A stretch of 55,733 nucleotides of DNA, from NCBI GenBank assembly GCA_022340185.1, contig JAJDOK010000087.1, positions 1 to 55,733 on the forward strand, given 5' to 3'. The stretch's first letter is position 1. The number at the start of each line of letters is the position of its first letter. Source of the stretch: Salaquimonas sp. (lineage in GTDB: Bacteria; Pseudomonadota; Alphaproteobacteria; Rhizobiales; Rhizobiaceae). Below, in pieces: positions 43,500-50,900 of this stretch. Position numbers and translations under genes: made by a program. The notes beneath the pieces are model-generated. The model worked only from the letters and a program-made list of their open reading frames with translations. It was not told the origin of the DNA and did not search any database.

Positions 43500-43727
43500 A
43501 TGATCAGACCTGCCAGCGAAATCGAATATCCGGCGTCGGAAGTCCAGCGCATCCGCGCCTCTATGCTGGCTCGCATGGAAGCGCTCAACAGTGCTTCCAA
43601 CAGCCTGATGACCATCATCGCCGAGCGCATTGGCGCGGAAGACCGCGAGGACGAACTGCGCGTCGACGAATTGACCGCGGAACAGGACAGGCTCATCGAG
43701 AACATGCGCCGGCTTGCCCGCAGGTAG
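43500..43727 (+). CDS. Small helical hypothetical protein
   Basis: A 75-residue protein starting MIRPASEIEYPASEVQRIRA. It is almost wholly alpha-helical by composition, with a likely coiled coil from residue 14 to the end (RASMLARMEALNSASN...EDREDELRVDELTAEQDRLIENMRRLARR). RBS GGGGAAA precedes the ATG. It is unassigned; similar small helical proteins occur in Mesorhizobium-type genomes. It is convergent with ggt, 35 nt away. Confidence 0.75.
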   Translation: MIRPASEIEYPASEVQRIRASMLARMEALNSASNSLMTIIAERIGAEDREDELRVDELTAEQDRLIENMRRLARR

Positions 43728-43761
43728 ACGCTGACAACAGCCTTGTCTTTGCCTGCTTCGC

Positions 43762-45558
43762 TCAGCGACCAATAGCCAACCCCTCGCGGCGCGGATCGAC
43801 CCCGCCTGCAAGCTTGCCGGTGGTCTTGCCAGGCGAAATGGCGATCGCGTGCAGTCCGGAATTCATTTCCGTGATGTGGGTCTCGTAGCCTAGCGCATCG
43901 AGTGCCGGCGCAAGTTTTTCGGCCGCCGTATCGGCTTCCAGTTCGAACGGCCCGTAGCGGTTGACCAGATGCGGCATCGAAACCGCCTGGCTGACATCCA
44001 TCCCCCAGTCGAGATAGGCGATGAGCGCCTGCGCCACGAAGCCGATGATCCGGCTGCCGCCGGGCGAGCCGATGGCGAGTACCGGCTTGCCGTCCCTGAA
44101 CACGATGGTCGGCGACATCGACGAACGCGGCCGCTTTCCCGGTTCGACCCGGTTGGCGACCGGTTTGCCGTCGCGCTCGGGCACGAAGGAGAAATCGGTC
44201 AGTTCGTTATTGAGCAGGAAGCCGCGCACCATCAGCCTCGAGCCGAAGCCGTTTTCGATGGTTGTCGTCATCGACACGACATTGCCGTCGCCATCGACGA
44301 TCGAAAGATGGCTGGTCGAGGGCAGTTCCGGTGTCATTCCGGGCGCAAGGAGCAGGGCATGGTCGGTTGGCGGCGAACCCGGTTTGACCGCGTCTTCCGG
44401 CAATGCGCCATACCCCTCCAGCAGGCGCGCCCTCTCGCGCAGATAGTCGCCATTGAGCAGTCCCTTGGGCATGTCGACGAAATCGGAATCGGCCATGTAG
44501 AGGCCGCGGTCGGCGAAGGCGAGACGGGAAGCATCGCCGATGAGCCGCCAGCTTTGCGGGTCGTTAGGGCCGAGCGCGGCCAGGTCATAGGGTTCGACGA
44601 GCTTCAGGATCTGGCCGATCGTAAGCGCGCCGGAGGAGGGCGGTCCCATGCCGCAAACCTCGTAGACGCGGTAGCTGGCGCAGACCGGCGCGCGCTCCCT
44701 GGCTGAATAGGCGGCCATGTCGTCCATGGACAAAAGCCCGGGATTGTCCGCAGCATCGCGGGCCGTCGCCACAATGTCCCGGGCGATCTTTCCCGAATAG
44801 AAGGCTTTTGCGCGACCAGTCGCTATCGCACGCAGCGTTGCCGCATAGGCCGGGTTCCTCAGGACCGTGCCCACCGGCAGCGGCACGCCTTCCTCGCTGA
44901 GGAAATAGTCGCGTGTCGCCTCGTAGCGATGCAGGCTTTCCGCCGCATAGGCGATCGAGGCATTGAGACGCGGCGAGACCTCGAATCCGTTTTCGGCAAG
45001 TTCGATCGCAGGCTCGAACAGGCTTGCCCAGCCAAGCCTGCCATATTTGCGGTGTGCGGCCTCCATCAGAGCCACGGTCCCAGGCGTGCCGACCGAGCGT
45101 CCGCCAATCACCGCATCGAAGAATTGCAGCGGTTTGCCTTCCGCATCGAGAAACAGGTCCGGCGTTGCCTCGCCCGGCGCCGTCTCGCGTCCGTCGAGCG
45201 TGGTCAATTTGCCGTTCGCTTCATCCCAGTAGACGAGAAAGGCGCCGCCGCCGAGACCGGAGGATTGCGGTTCGACAAGGCCGAGCACGGCCTGGACCGC
45301 GATCATGGCATCGATCGCGTTGCCGCCGTTTTCGAGGATGGTGAGGCCGGCATCGCTCGCCAGTGGATTGGCGCTCACCACCATGTAGCGGCTTGCGGTG
45401 ACGGGCTGGACGGACCGGGGCTGAAGACCGCTTCCCGATTCCGGCGCTACCAGATCGCTCGCTTCCTGCGCTGCCGATTCATGCGCCAATGGCGATGCCC
45501 AAAGCATGAGCATCACGCAGGCCGATTTCAGGGCGCCGGCGAGGTTTTGACCTTTCAT
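43762..45558 (-). CDS. ggt: Gamma-glutamyltransferase
   Basis: A periplasmic enzyme that cleaves gamma-glutamyl bonds, for instance in glutathione, and transfers glutamyl groups. The 598-residue precursor has a signal peptide (ACVMLMLWASPLAHESAAQ). Diagnostic blocks are MVVSANPLASDAGLTILENGGNAIDAM, ESSGLGGGAFLVYWD and RETAPG, then GPPSSGALTI. The autoprocessing and nucleophile Thr is in PSTSHLSIVDGDGN. C-terminal SPTIVFRDGKPVLAIGSPGGSRI is also conserved. It lies beside a small secreted protein gene (45598) and upstream, on the other strand, of the Anbu operon. Confidence 0.96.
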   Translation of the reverse strand: MKGQNLAGALKSACVMLMLWASPLAHESAAQEASDLVAPESGSGLQPRSVQPVTASRYMVVSANPLASDAGLTILENGGNAIDAMIAVQAVLGLVEPQSSGLGGGAFLVYWDEANGKLTTLDGRETAPGEATPDLFLDAEGKPLQFFDAVIGGRSVGTPGTVALMEAAHRKYGRLGWASLFEPAIELAENGFEVSPRLNASIAYAAESLHRYEATRDYFLSEEGVPLPVGTVLRNPAYAATLRAIATGRAKAFYSGKIARDIVATARDAADNPGLLSMDDMAAYSARERAPVCASYRVYEVCGMGPPSSGALTIGQILKLVEPYDLAALGPNDPQSWRLIGDASRLAFADRGLYMADSDFVDMPKGLLNGDYLRERARLLEGYGALPEDAVKPGSPPTDHALLLAPGMTPELPSTSHLSIVDGDGNVVSMTTTIENGFGSRLMVRGFLLNNELTDFSFVPERDGKPVANRVEPGKRPRSSMSPTIVFRDGKPVLAIGSPGGSRIIGFVAQALIAYLDWGMDVSQAVSMPHLVNRYGPFELEADTAAEKLAPALDALGYETHITEMNSGLHAIAISPGKTTGKLAGGVDPRREGLAIGR

Positions 45559-45597
45559 GCAACCTCCGAAAAATCCTGGAAGAGTAGCGCTCAGCCT

Positions 45598-45909
45598 TTA
45601 TTTGCCACCGACGACCAGGCGTTCATTGCAGGTGTAGCCGACACGGCACCGCGGGTCGTCCTGCGTCGGCGCGATCTCGCGCACGACATCCTGGCTGGGA
45701 CTGCAAAAGCCGCGATTGTGGACGACGCGGGTATAGGTGTGTTCACCAGTTGTCATCACCAGGGAACCGTTTTGGGCAATGGTTCCGCGCGCCTGCGCGC
45801 AGGTCATGGTCCGCGTATCGGGCCTGGCCGCGAAAGCCTGGCTGCCAAGGGCTGCGAAAAGAATTGCCGCTGTGAGTGGACGAAATGGCGACGGCATGCG
45901 GTAATTCAT
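45598..45909 (-). CDS. Small secreted Cys-containing protein
   Basis: A 103-residue protein with a signal peptide (PLTAAILFAALGSQAFAARP). The mature domain has four Cys in a conserved pattern: TMTCAQARG, RGFCSPSQDV, RCRVGY and YTCNERL, probably two disulfides. Homologous small proteins are widespread in Rhizobiales, including Brucella, without known function. It is 39 nt upstream of ggt on the same strand and could share its transcript. It is divergent from the ATP-grasp gene at 46095 by 185 nt. Confidence 0.85.
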   Translation of the reverse strand: MNYRMPSPFRPLTAAILFAALGSQAFAARPDTRTMTCAQARGTIAQNGSLVMTTGEHTYTRVVHNRGFCSPSQDVVREIAPTQDDPRCRVGYTCNERLVVGGK

Positions 45910-46094
45910 GACGATCTCTCTGGTTGACGCGTATTGTCTGCGCGCTTCGGCGACAGTTTTGCAGGATTTGGACTGAATGCAACTCCCCCGCTTTCGGCGA
46001 GATCGGAAACGAGGCTGCCTTATTTTTAGGCATAAGGTATGGTTGTCCGTTTCGAGAACCGGGTGTTAATTTGGTTCAGTTGGGCGCCGCTTGT

Positions 46095-47537
46095 ATGAGG
46101 GTCGGTTTGTACGGTTCCATACCGGACAGGTATTTTGATGAAATGGTCGCCGCCAATGGCGATATCCGGACGAGCTATCGTGAGATTGCCGACTGGCTCG
46201 TTTCGCAGCCAAAGGGTGGCCTGAAGCAGAAGGCGAGGGATGCCGAAGCGATCTTTCGCCGCCTGGGCATTACCTTTGCCGTTTATGGCTCCAACGAAGC
46301 CAATGAACGCCTGATCCCCTTCGACATCGTTCCGCGCATCATCTCGGCCGCCGAGTGGCGCAAACTCGAGCGCGGCATCGAGCAGCGCGTGCGTGCCATG
46401 AACGCCTTCCTGCATGATATCTATCATCGCCAGGAGATCATCCGTGCCGGCCGTGTGCCCGAGGCGCTGATCCTCCAGAATTCGGCCTTCTGCCCGCAAA
46501 TGATCGACCAGGATCCGGCGCTCGGCGTCTATTCGCACATTATCGGCGTCGATCTGGTGCGCGTTGCCGAAAACGAGTTCTACGTACTCGAAGACAATCT
46601 GCGCACGCCGTCGGGCGTATCCTACATGATCGAGGACCGCGAGGCGATGATGCGCCTGGTGCCCGAACTCTTCGCGCGCTATCGCGTCGCCCCCGTCGAG
46701 CACTATCCCGAGAATCTGCGTCGCACGCTGCAATCGGTCGCCCCGCCCAATTGCGCCGGCGATCCGACCATCGTGGTGCTGACCCCCGGCATCTACAATT
46801 CGGCCTTCTTCGAACATTCCTTCCTTGCCGACGAGATGGGCGTCGAACTATGCCAGGGCGACGATCTCTACGTCGATGATGGCTGCGTTTACATGCGCAC
46901 GACGCAAAAGCCCAAGCGTGTCGATGTCATCTACCGCCGCATCGATGACGATTTCCTCGATCCGCTGACCTTCCGTCCCGATTCGACCCTTGGCGTGCCT
47001 GGCCTGTTCGCTGCCTATCGCGCCGGCAATGTCACCATCGTAAACGCACCTGGCACCGGTATCGCCGACGACAAGGCGGTTTACACCTATGTGCCGCAGA
47101 TCATCGAATTCTACACCGGCGAAAAACCCATCCTGAACAATGTGCCGACCTATAATTGCGCCAATGACGAGGAAAGGAACTACGTTCTCGACCATCTGGA
47201 GGAACTGGTCGTCAAGGAGGTGCACGGATCGGGCGGTTACGGCATGATGGTCGGACCGACATCGACCAGGAAAATGCGCGCCGAATTCGCCAAGCGCATC
47301 AAGGCCAGACCGAACAACTACATCGTCCAGCCGACCCTGGCGCTGTCGACCTGTCCGACCTTCATCGAAAAGGGCATTGCGCCGCGCCATGTCGATCTCA
47401 GGCCCTTCGTGCTCGTTGGCGACCGCATTCGCATAACGCCGGGTGGACTGACCCGTGTCGCGCTCAAGAAGGGTTCGCTGGTGGTCAATTCCTCCCAGGG
47501 CGGCGGTACCAAGGACACCTGGATATTGGAAGACTGA
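46095..47537 (+). CDS. Circularly permuted type 2 ATP-grasp protein
   Basis: A 480-residue ATP-grasp enzyme predicted to form amide or peptide-like bonds. Family blocks are IFRRLGITFAVYG, ERLIPFDIVPRIISAAEW, RAMNAFLHDIYH, FYVLEDNLRTPSGVSYMIEDRE and VVLTPGIYNSAFFEHSFLA. Later blocks are NAPGTGIADDKAVYTYVPQII, LVVKEVHGSGGYGMMVGP and HVDLRPFVL. It is the first gene of a four-gene run (ATP-grasp, alpha-E, transglutaminase, Anbu) with gaps of 25, 21 and 71 nt. ATG 46095 is the first plausible start; the open frame reaches back to 45924 and overlaps the promoter region. Confidence 0.93.
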   Translation: MRVGLYGSIPDRYFDEMVAANGDIRTSYREIADWLVSQPKGGLKQKARDAEAIFRRLGITFAVYGSNEANERLIPFDIVPRIISAAEWRKLERGIEQRVRAMNAFLHDIYHRQEIIRAGRVPEALILQNSAFCPQMIDQDPALGVYSHIIGVDLVRVAENEFYVLEDNLRTPSGVSYMIEDREAMMRLVPELFARYRVAPVEHYPENLRRTLQSVAPPNCAGDPTIVVLTPGIYNSAFFEHSFLADEMGVELCQGDDLYVDDGCVYMRTTQKPKRVDVIYRRIDDDFLDPLTFRPDSTLGVPGLFAAYRAGNVTIVNAPGTGIADDKAVYTYVPQIIEFYTGEKPILNNVPTYNCANDEERNYVLDHLEELVVKEVHGSGGYGMMVGPTSTRKMRAEFAKRIKARPNNYIVQPTLALSTCPTFIEKGIAPRHVDLRPFVLVGDRIRITPGGLTRVALKKGSLVVNSSQGGGTKDTWILED

Positions 47538-47562
47538 CGCCATGACCCGGGGACGCTGACAC

Positions 47563-48507
47563 ATGCTCGGTCGCACTGCCTCCAGCCTCTACTGGTTGTG
47601 CCGCCACATGGAGCGGGCGGAAAACCTGGCGCGGCTGCTCGATGTCGGTTACCGCATGTCGCTGGAGCCGGTGCTTGATGGCAGTGAGCGCGAACAATGG
47701 GATTCGACGCTGCAGGCCGCGGCAATGGCGTCCGCCTTCTTCGAGCGCCACGACAGCGTGGCGCTCCCGCAGATCCGCGACTTCATGCTGTTCGACGAAA
47801 CCAACTCCTCCTCGGTGCGCTCCTGCCTGACACAGGCGCGCTCGAATGCCCGCTCGGTGCGTACCGCGATCACCACAGAGATGTGGGAGAGCATCAACAC
47901 GACCTGGCTGGAATTCTCGCGCATCCGCCCGTCTTCCATTTCCGTCAACGATCTGCCGACCCTGCTGGACTGGATCAAGCGCAATACCGCGCAGTTCCGC
48001 GGCGCCATGCTGAACACCATCCTGCGCAATGACGGCTATTCCTTCTGTCAGCTTGGCACGTTCAACGAGAGGGCGGACAACACCGCGCGTATCCTCGACG
48101 TCAAATATTACGTGCTGTTGCCGCGTAACGAGTTTGTCGGTTCCGAATTCGACAATCGCCAATGGTCGATGATCCTGCGCGCGGCCTCGGCGCATCGCTC
48201 CTACCGCCATGTCTACCGCGACCGCTACAAGGCGTGGAACATTGCCGACTTCCTGATCCTGCGTTCGGAAATGCCGCGCTCGCTGGCGCATTGCTACCGG
48301 TGGATCGACACGACCCTTCGCGATCTGGAAAATTTCTATGGCGCCCGCTACCAATGCCATGACATCGGCCAGGCGATTCACGACGAGTTGAAAAACGGCG
48401 ACATGGAAGTCGTCTTCCAGAAAGGCCTGCACGAATTCCTTGGCGGCTTCATTTCCTCCAACAACGCTCTCGGCGCCTCGATCGCCGAAAACTACAATTT
48501 CTTTTGA
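47563..48507 (+). CDS. Alpha-E domain protein
   Basis: A 314-residue all-helical alpha-E (DUF403) protein. The N-terminal block LGRTASSLYWLCRHMERAENLARLLDV is diagnostic, followed by SSVRSCLTQARSNARSVRTAIT, FCQLGTFNERADNTARILDVKY and a C-terminal ISSNNALGASIAENYNFF. The biochemical function is unknown. Genome-context work on the family places it with ATP-grasp and transglutaminase partners in putative peptide synthesis systems. It lies 25 nt after the ATP-grasp gene. Confidence 0.95.
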   Translation: MLGRTASSLYWLCRHMERAENLARLLDVGYRMSLEPVLDGSEREQWDSTLQAAAMASAFFERHDSVALPQIRDFMLFDETNSSSVRSCLTQARSNARSVRTAITTEMWESINTTWLEFSRIRPSSISVNDLPTLLDWIKRNTAQFRGAMLNTILRNDGYSFCQLGTFNERADNTARILDVKYYVLLPRNEFVGSEFDNRQWSMILRAASAHRSYRHVYRDRYKAWNIADFLILRSEMPRSLAHCYRWIDTTLRDLENFYGARYQCHDIGQAIHDELKNGDMEVVFQKGLHEFLGGFISSNNALGASIAENYNFF

Positions 48508-48528
48508 GACGAACGTACCGGACACGGC

Positions 48529-49344
48529 ATGGAAATCGCGATCGAGCACTCGACGGTCCATATTTATGAACATCCGGTGCGCTACGGTGTTCAGGAACTG
48601 CGTCTGACACCGCCCAATACCCCCAGCCAGCAAGTGCTCGACTGGCGTATCGAAATGCCCGGCATCGAAGGTGCGGCCAAATGGTTCGACGCCTGGGGCA
48701 ATCTCGTCCATCTGGTGAACCAGACCCGTGAGCACAGCGATCTTGAAATTCGCGTGACCGGCCTGGTCGGGACATCCGACGCCGACGGCATCATCGGCGA
48801 GTTGCCCAATTCGCCGACGCCGCGCATCTTCGTGCGCGAAACGCCGCTGACGCGCGCCGACCGGTCATTGAGCGCGATCGCCGCCTCGCTGGAAGGCAAG
48901 CACCGCGACCAGATCGCGCTTTATCATGCGCTGATGGAAGCCATCCGCGAGCGCGTGGAATTCGATGCCGGCCAGACCGATATGACCACCAGCGCGGCCG
49001 ATGCGCTCAAGTCCGGCCATGGCGTGTGCCAGGACTTCGCCCACATCTTCCTGTCTGTCTGCCGCCGGCTCGATCTGCCGGCGCGCTATGTCACGGGTTA
49101 TCTCGTCGTGCGCGAGGGCGATGTCGGCGCCGAGGCGCAGCACGCCTGGGTGGAAGCTGATGTCGCCGGCCTCGGCTGGGTCGGGTTTGATCCGGCCAAT
49201 GGCATATGCCCGGATGACCACTATGTGCGGCTCGCCTGCGGCCTCGATGCCGCCGATGCAGCGCCCATTCGCGGCATACGCCGCGGCTCCGGCACCGATA
49301 CCCTGTCGGTCAGCGTCTCTGTTCTCAAACAGACCCAGCAATAG
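48529..49344 (+). CDS. Transglutaminase-like peptidase of the alpha-E cluster
   Basis: A 271-residue protein with a beta-rich N-terminal domain (transglutaminase_N: EHSTVHIYEHPVRYGVQELRLTP) and a transglutaminase-like core. The catalytic Cys is in SGHGVCQDFAHIFLSVCR, the His in AQHAWVEADV and the Asp in GFDPANGI. The fold can break or form amide bonds. It has no signal peptide, so it acts in the cytoplasm like the other cluster members. It lies 21 nt after the alpha-E gene. Confidence 0.95.
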   Translation: MEIAIEHSTVHIYEHPVRYGVQELRLTPPNTPSQQVLDWRIEMPGIEGAAKWFDAWGNLVHLVNQTREHSDLEIRVTGLVGTSDADGIIGELPNSPTPRIFVRETPLTRADRSLSAIAASLEGKHRDQIALYHALMEAIRERVEFDAGQTDMTTSAADALKSGHGVCQDFAHIFLSVCRRLDLPARYVTGYLVVREGDVGAEAQHAWVEADVAGLGWVGFDPANGICPDDHYVRLACGLDAADAAPIRGIRRGSGTDTLSVSVSVLKQTQQ

Positions 49345-49415
49345 TTGCAGGCACCGGCTCCTCGTGACGATCTTGCCGCTTGAGCGGACCGGGAATCTCG
49401 ATAAGATCGCCGCCC

Positions 49416-50159
49416 ATGACATATTGTGTCGGCCTCCGTCTCGACCGCGGCATCATCTTTGCGTCCGACACCCGCACCAATGCAGGTTTCGACAACATCG
49501 CCTCTTTCCGCAAGATGCATGTGTGGGAGGAAAAGGGCGATCGCGTGCTGGTGCTGCTCGGTGCCGGCAATTTGTCCGTCTCCCAATCGGTGGTCAGCCT
49601 CCTCACCGAGGATATCGCCGATCCCGGTCATGACGAGGACGGCCGCAACCTGTTGAATGCCGGCACCATGTTCCAGGCCGCCCGGATCGTCGGCGAGGCG
49701 CTGCGCGAGGTCCACATGACCAATGGCGAAACCCTCGGTCCCAATGCCGCCGCCTTCCAGGCTTCTTTCGTGCTGGGTGGCCAGATCAAGGGCGAGGCGC
49801 CGCGCCTGTTTCAGATCTACAATGAAGGCAATTTCATCGAGGCAACCACCGATACGCCCTTCTTCCAGATCGGCGAGCACAAATACGGCAAGCCGATCCT
49901 CGATCGCGTCGCGGTGCCCGAGATGCGCATGGGCGATGCGGCCAAGCTGCTGCTGATCTCGTTCGATTCAACCCTGCGCTCGAACCTGTCGGTCGGCATG
50001 CCGATCGACATGCTGATCTATCGCACCGACACCTTCTTTGTCGGGGAGCAGAGCCGCATCGAGGCCGATGATCCGTACTTCCGTTCGCTCTCCATGGGGT
50101 GGTCGGAAGCGTTGCGCGACGCCTTCGCCAACATCGAATCCTACACCAATGGCGATTGA
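49416..50159 (+). CDS. Anbu (proteasome-like) peptidase
   Basis: A 247-residue Ntn-hydrolase of the Anbu (BPH-1/ancestral beta subunit) family. The start at ATG 49416 makes T2 the potential nucleophile after Met removal (MTYCVGLRLD). D18 (ASDTRTN) and K33 (FRKMHVW) complete the proteasome-like triad. Further blocks are VLLGAGNLSVSQSV, FVLGGQIKGE and RMGDAAKLLLISFDST. Anbu assembles into rings; its substrate is unknown. An open frame from 49380 would bury T2 and is rejected. It ends the four-gene operon. Confidence 0.95.
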   Translation: MTYCVGLRLDRGIIFASDTRTNAGFDNIASFRKMHVWEEKGDRVLVLLGAGNLSVSQSVVSLLTEDIADPGHDEDGRNLLNAGTMFQAARIVGEALREVHMTNGETLGPNAAAFQASFVLGGQIKGEAPRLFQIYNEGNFIEATTDTPFFQIGEHKYGKPILDRVAVPEMRMGDAAKLLLISFDSTLRSNLSVGMPIDMLIYRTDTFFVGEQSRIEADDPYFRSLSMGWSEALRDAFANIESYTNGD

Positions 50160-50308
50160 TCCCGGTTTGTCCGGCCGATTTGAAGCCGGCGGAGCGATCC
50201 ACTATATCAGGATCACTGTGTGATTTGTCACAGGCGGTTGCCGTCTGCCGAACTAACTCCAGATAAGGGAAAGGCCGTTGGCCTTTTGACCGAAACAGGA
50301 GACCAACC

Positions 50309-50557
50309 ATGAAACGCATGATCACGAAAATAGCCCTGGCGACGGTCGTTTCGGCAACTGCCGCTTCCGCCGCCTATGCAGATTGGGTCAATCCCTGGGT
50401 TCCCGATGGCACCCAGCTTCGCCAGTCCCGCGCCATTGCCGGCGCCGCCCCCAATTCCACTGCCACCTTCATCGACGGCGTACGCTGCTCTTATATCTAC
50501 CAGTACCAGCAAACGGCGCAGGGCAGGGTGAAGGTTCGCGTTCCCGTCTGCAACTGA
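50309..50557 (+). CDS. Small secreted protein
   Basis: An 82-residue precursor with a signal peptide (KIALATVVSATAASAAYAD). The mature domain of about 58 residues is Trp/Pro-rich at the start (DWVNPWVPDG) and has Cys residues at RCSYI and VPVCN, probably one disulfide. No family is recognised. RBS AGGAGA precedes it and a terminator follows at 50584. The 149-nt gap after the Anbu gene probably has its own promoter. Confidence 0.8.
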   Translation: MKRMITKIALATVVSATAASAAYADWVNPWVPDGTQLRQSRAIAGAAPNSTATFIDGVRCSYIYQYQQTAQGRVKVRVPVCN

Positions 50558-50583
50558 TTGACGAATTGCCATTGCTGCAAAGA

Positions 50584-50615
50584 AACCCCTGGCGGTTCGC
50601 CGGGGGTTCTTTTTT
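50584..50615 (+). terminator. Terminator of the 50309 gene
   Basis: AACCCCTGGCG (50584-50594) pairs with CGCCGGGGGTT (50598-50608) with one T-G wobble, followed by a T-run at 50610-50615. Confidence 0.9.
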
Positions 50616-50824
50616 GTGCGTGCTTTGGTGTTCGTCTTGTCCGGTAGCGCGCCGCCGATTCAATTCCGGTCCTGCGGATGCCCGCACCATGCTGCGTCGT
50701 GCAACAAGGGAAAGCCCCGCGTCAGCGCGCCAACTGCGTTGGCGCATCTGCGTGGCCGCCGACGGGATGTTCCATCATGCCTGGCAGCAATCGTCACGGC
50801 CAGTCGTGGCCGGAAGGGTTGGGA

Positions 50825-50862
50825 CAAAGAAAAACCCCCGGCACCATGAAGCACCGGGGGTT
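50825..50862 (-). terminator. Terminator of the caspase-family gene
   Basis: On the minus strand AACCCCCGG and CCGGGGGTT (plus-strand positions 50833-50841 and 50854-50862) form a 9-bp stem with a 12-nt loop, followed by TTTCTTTG. It lies 40 nt beyond the 50901 stop. Confidence 0.85.
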
Positions 50863-50900
50863 CGATTGTTGTCAGGCAGGTTGCCAGGCCGGCGGCAAGG

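Noticed and set aside
50700-50760. Inverted repeat GCGCCAAC/GTTGGCGC in the gap between the 50309 gene and the caspase gene
   Set aside because: It lies between two convergent terminators, has no T-run, and may be a chance palindrome in GC-rich sequence.
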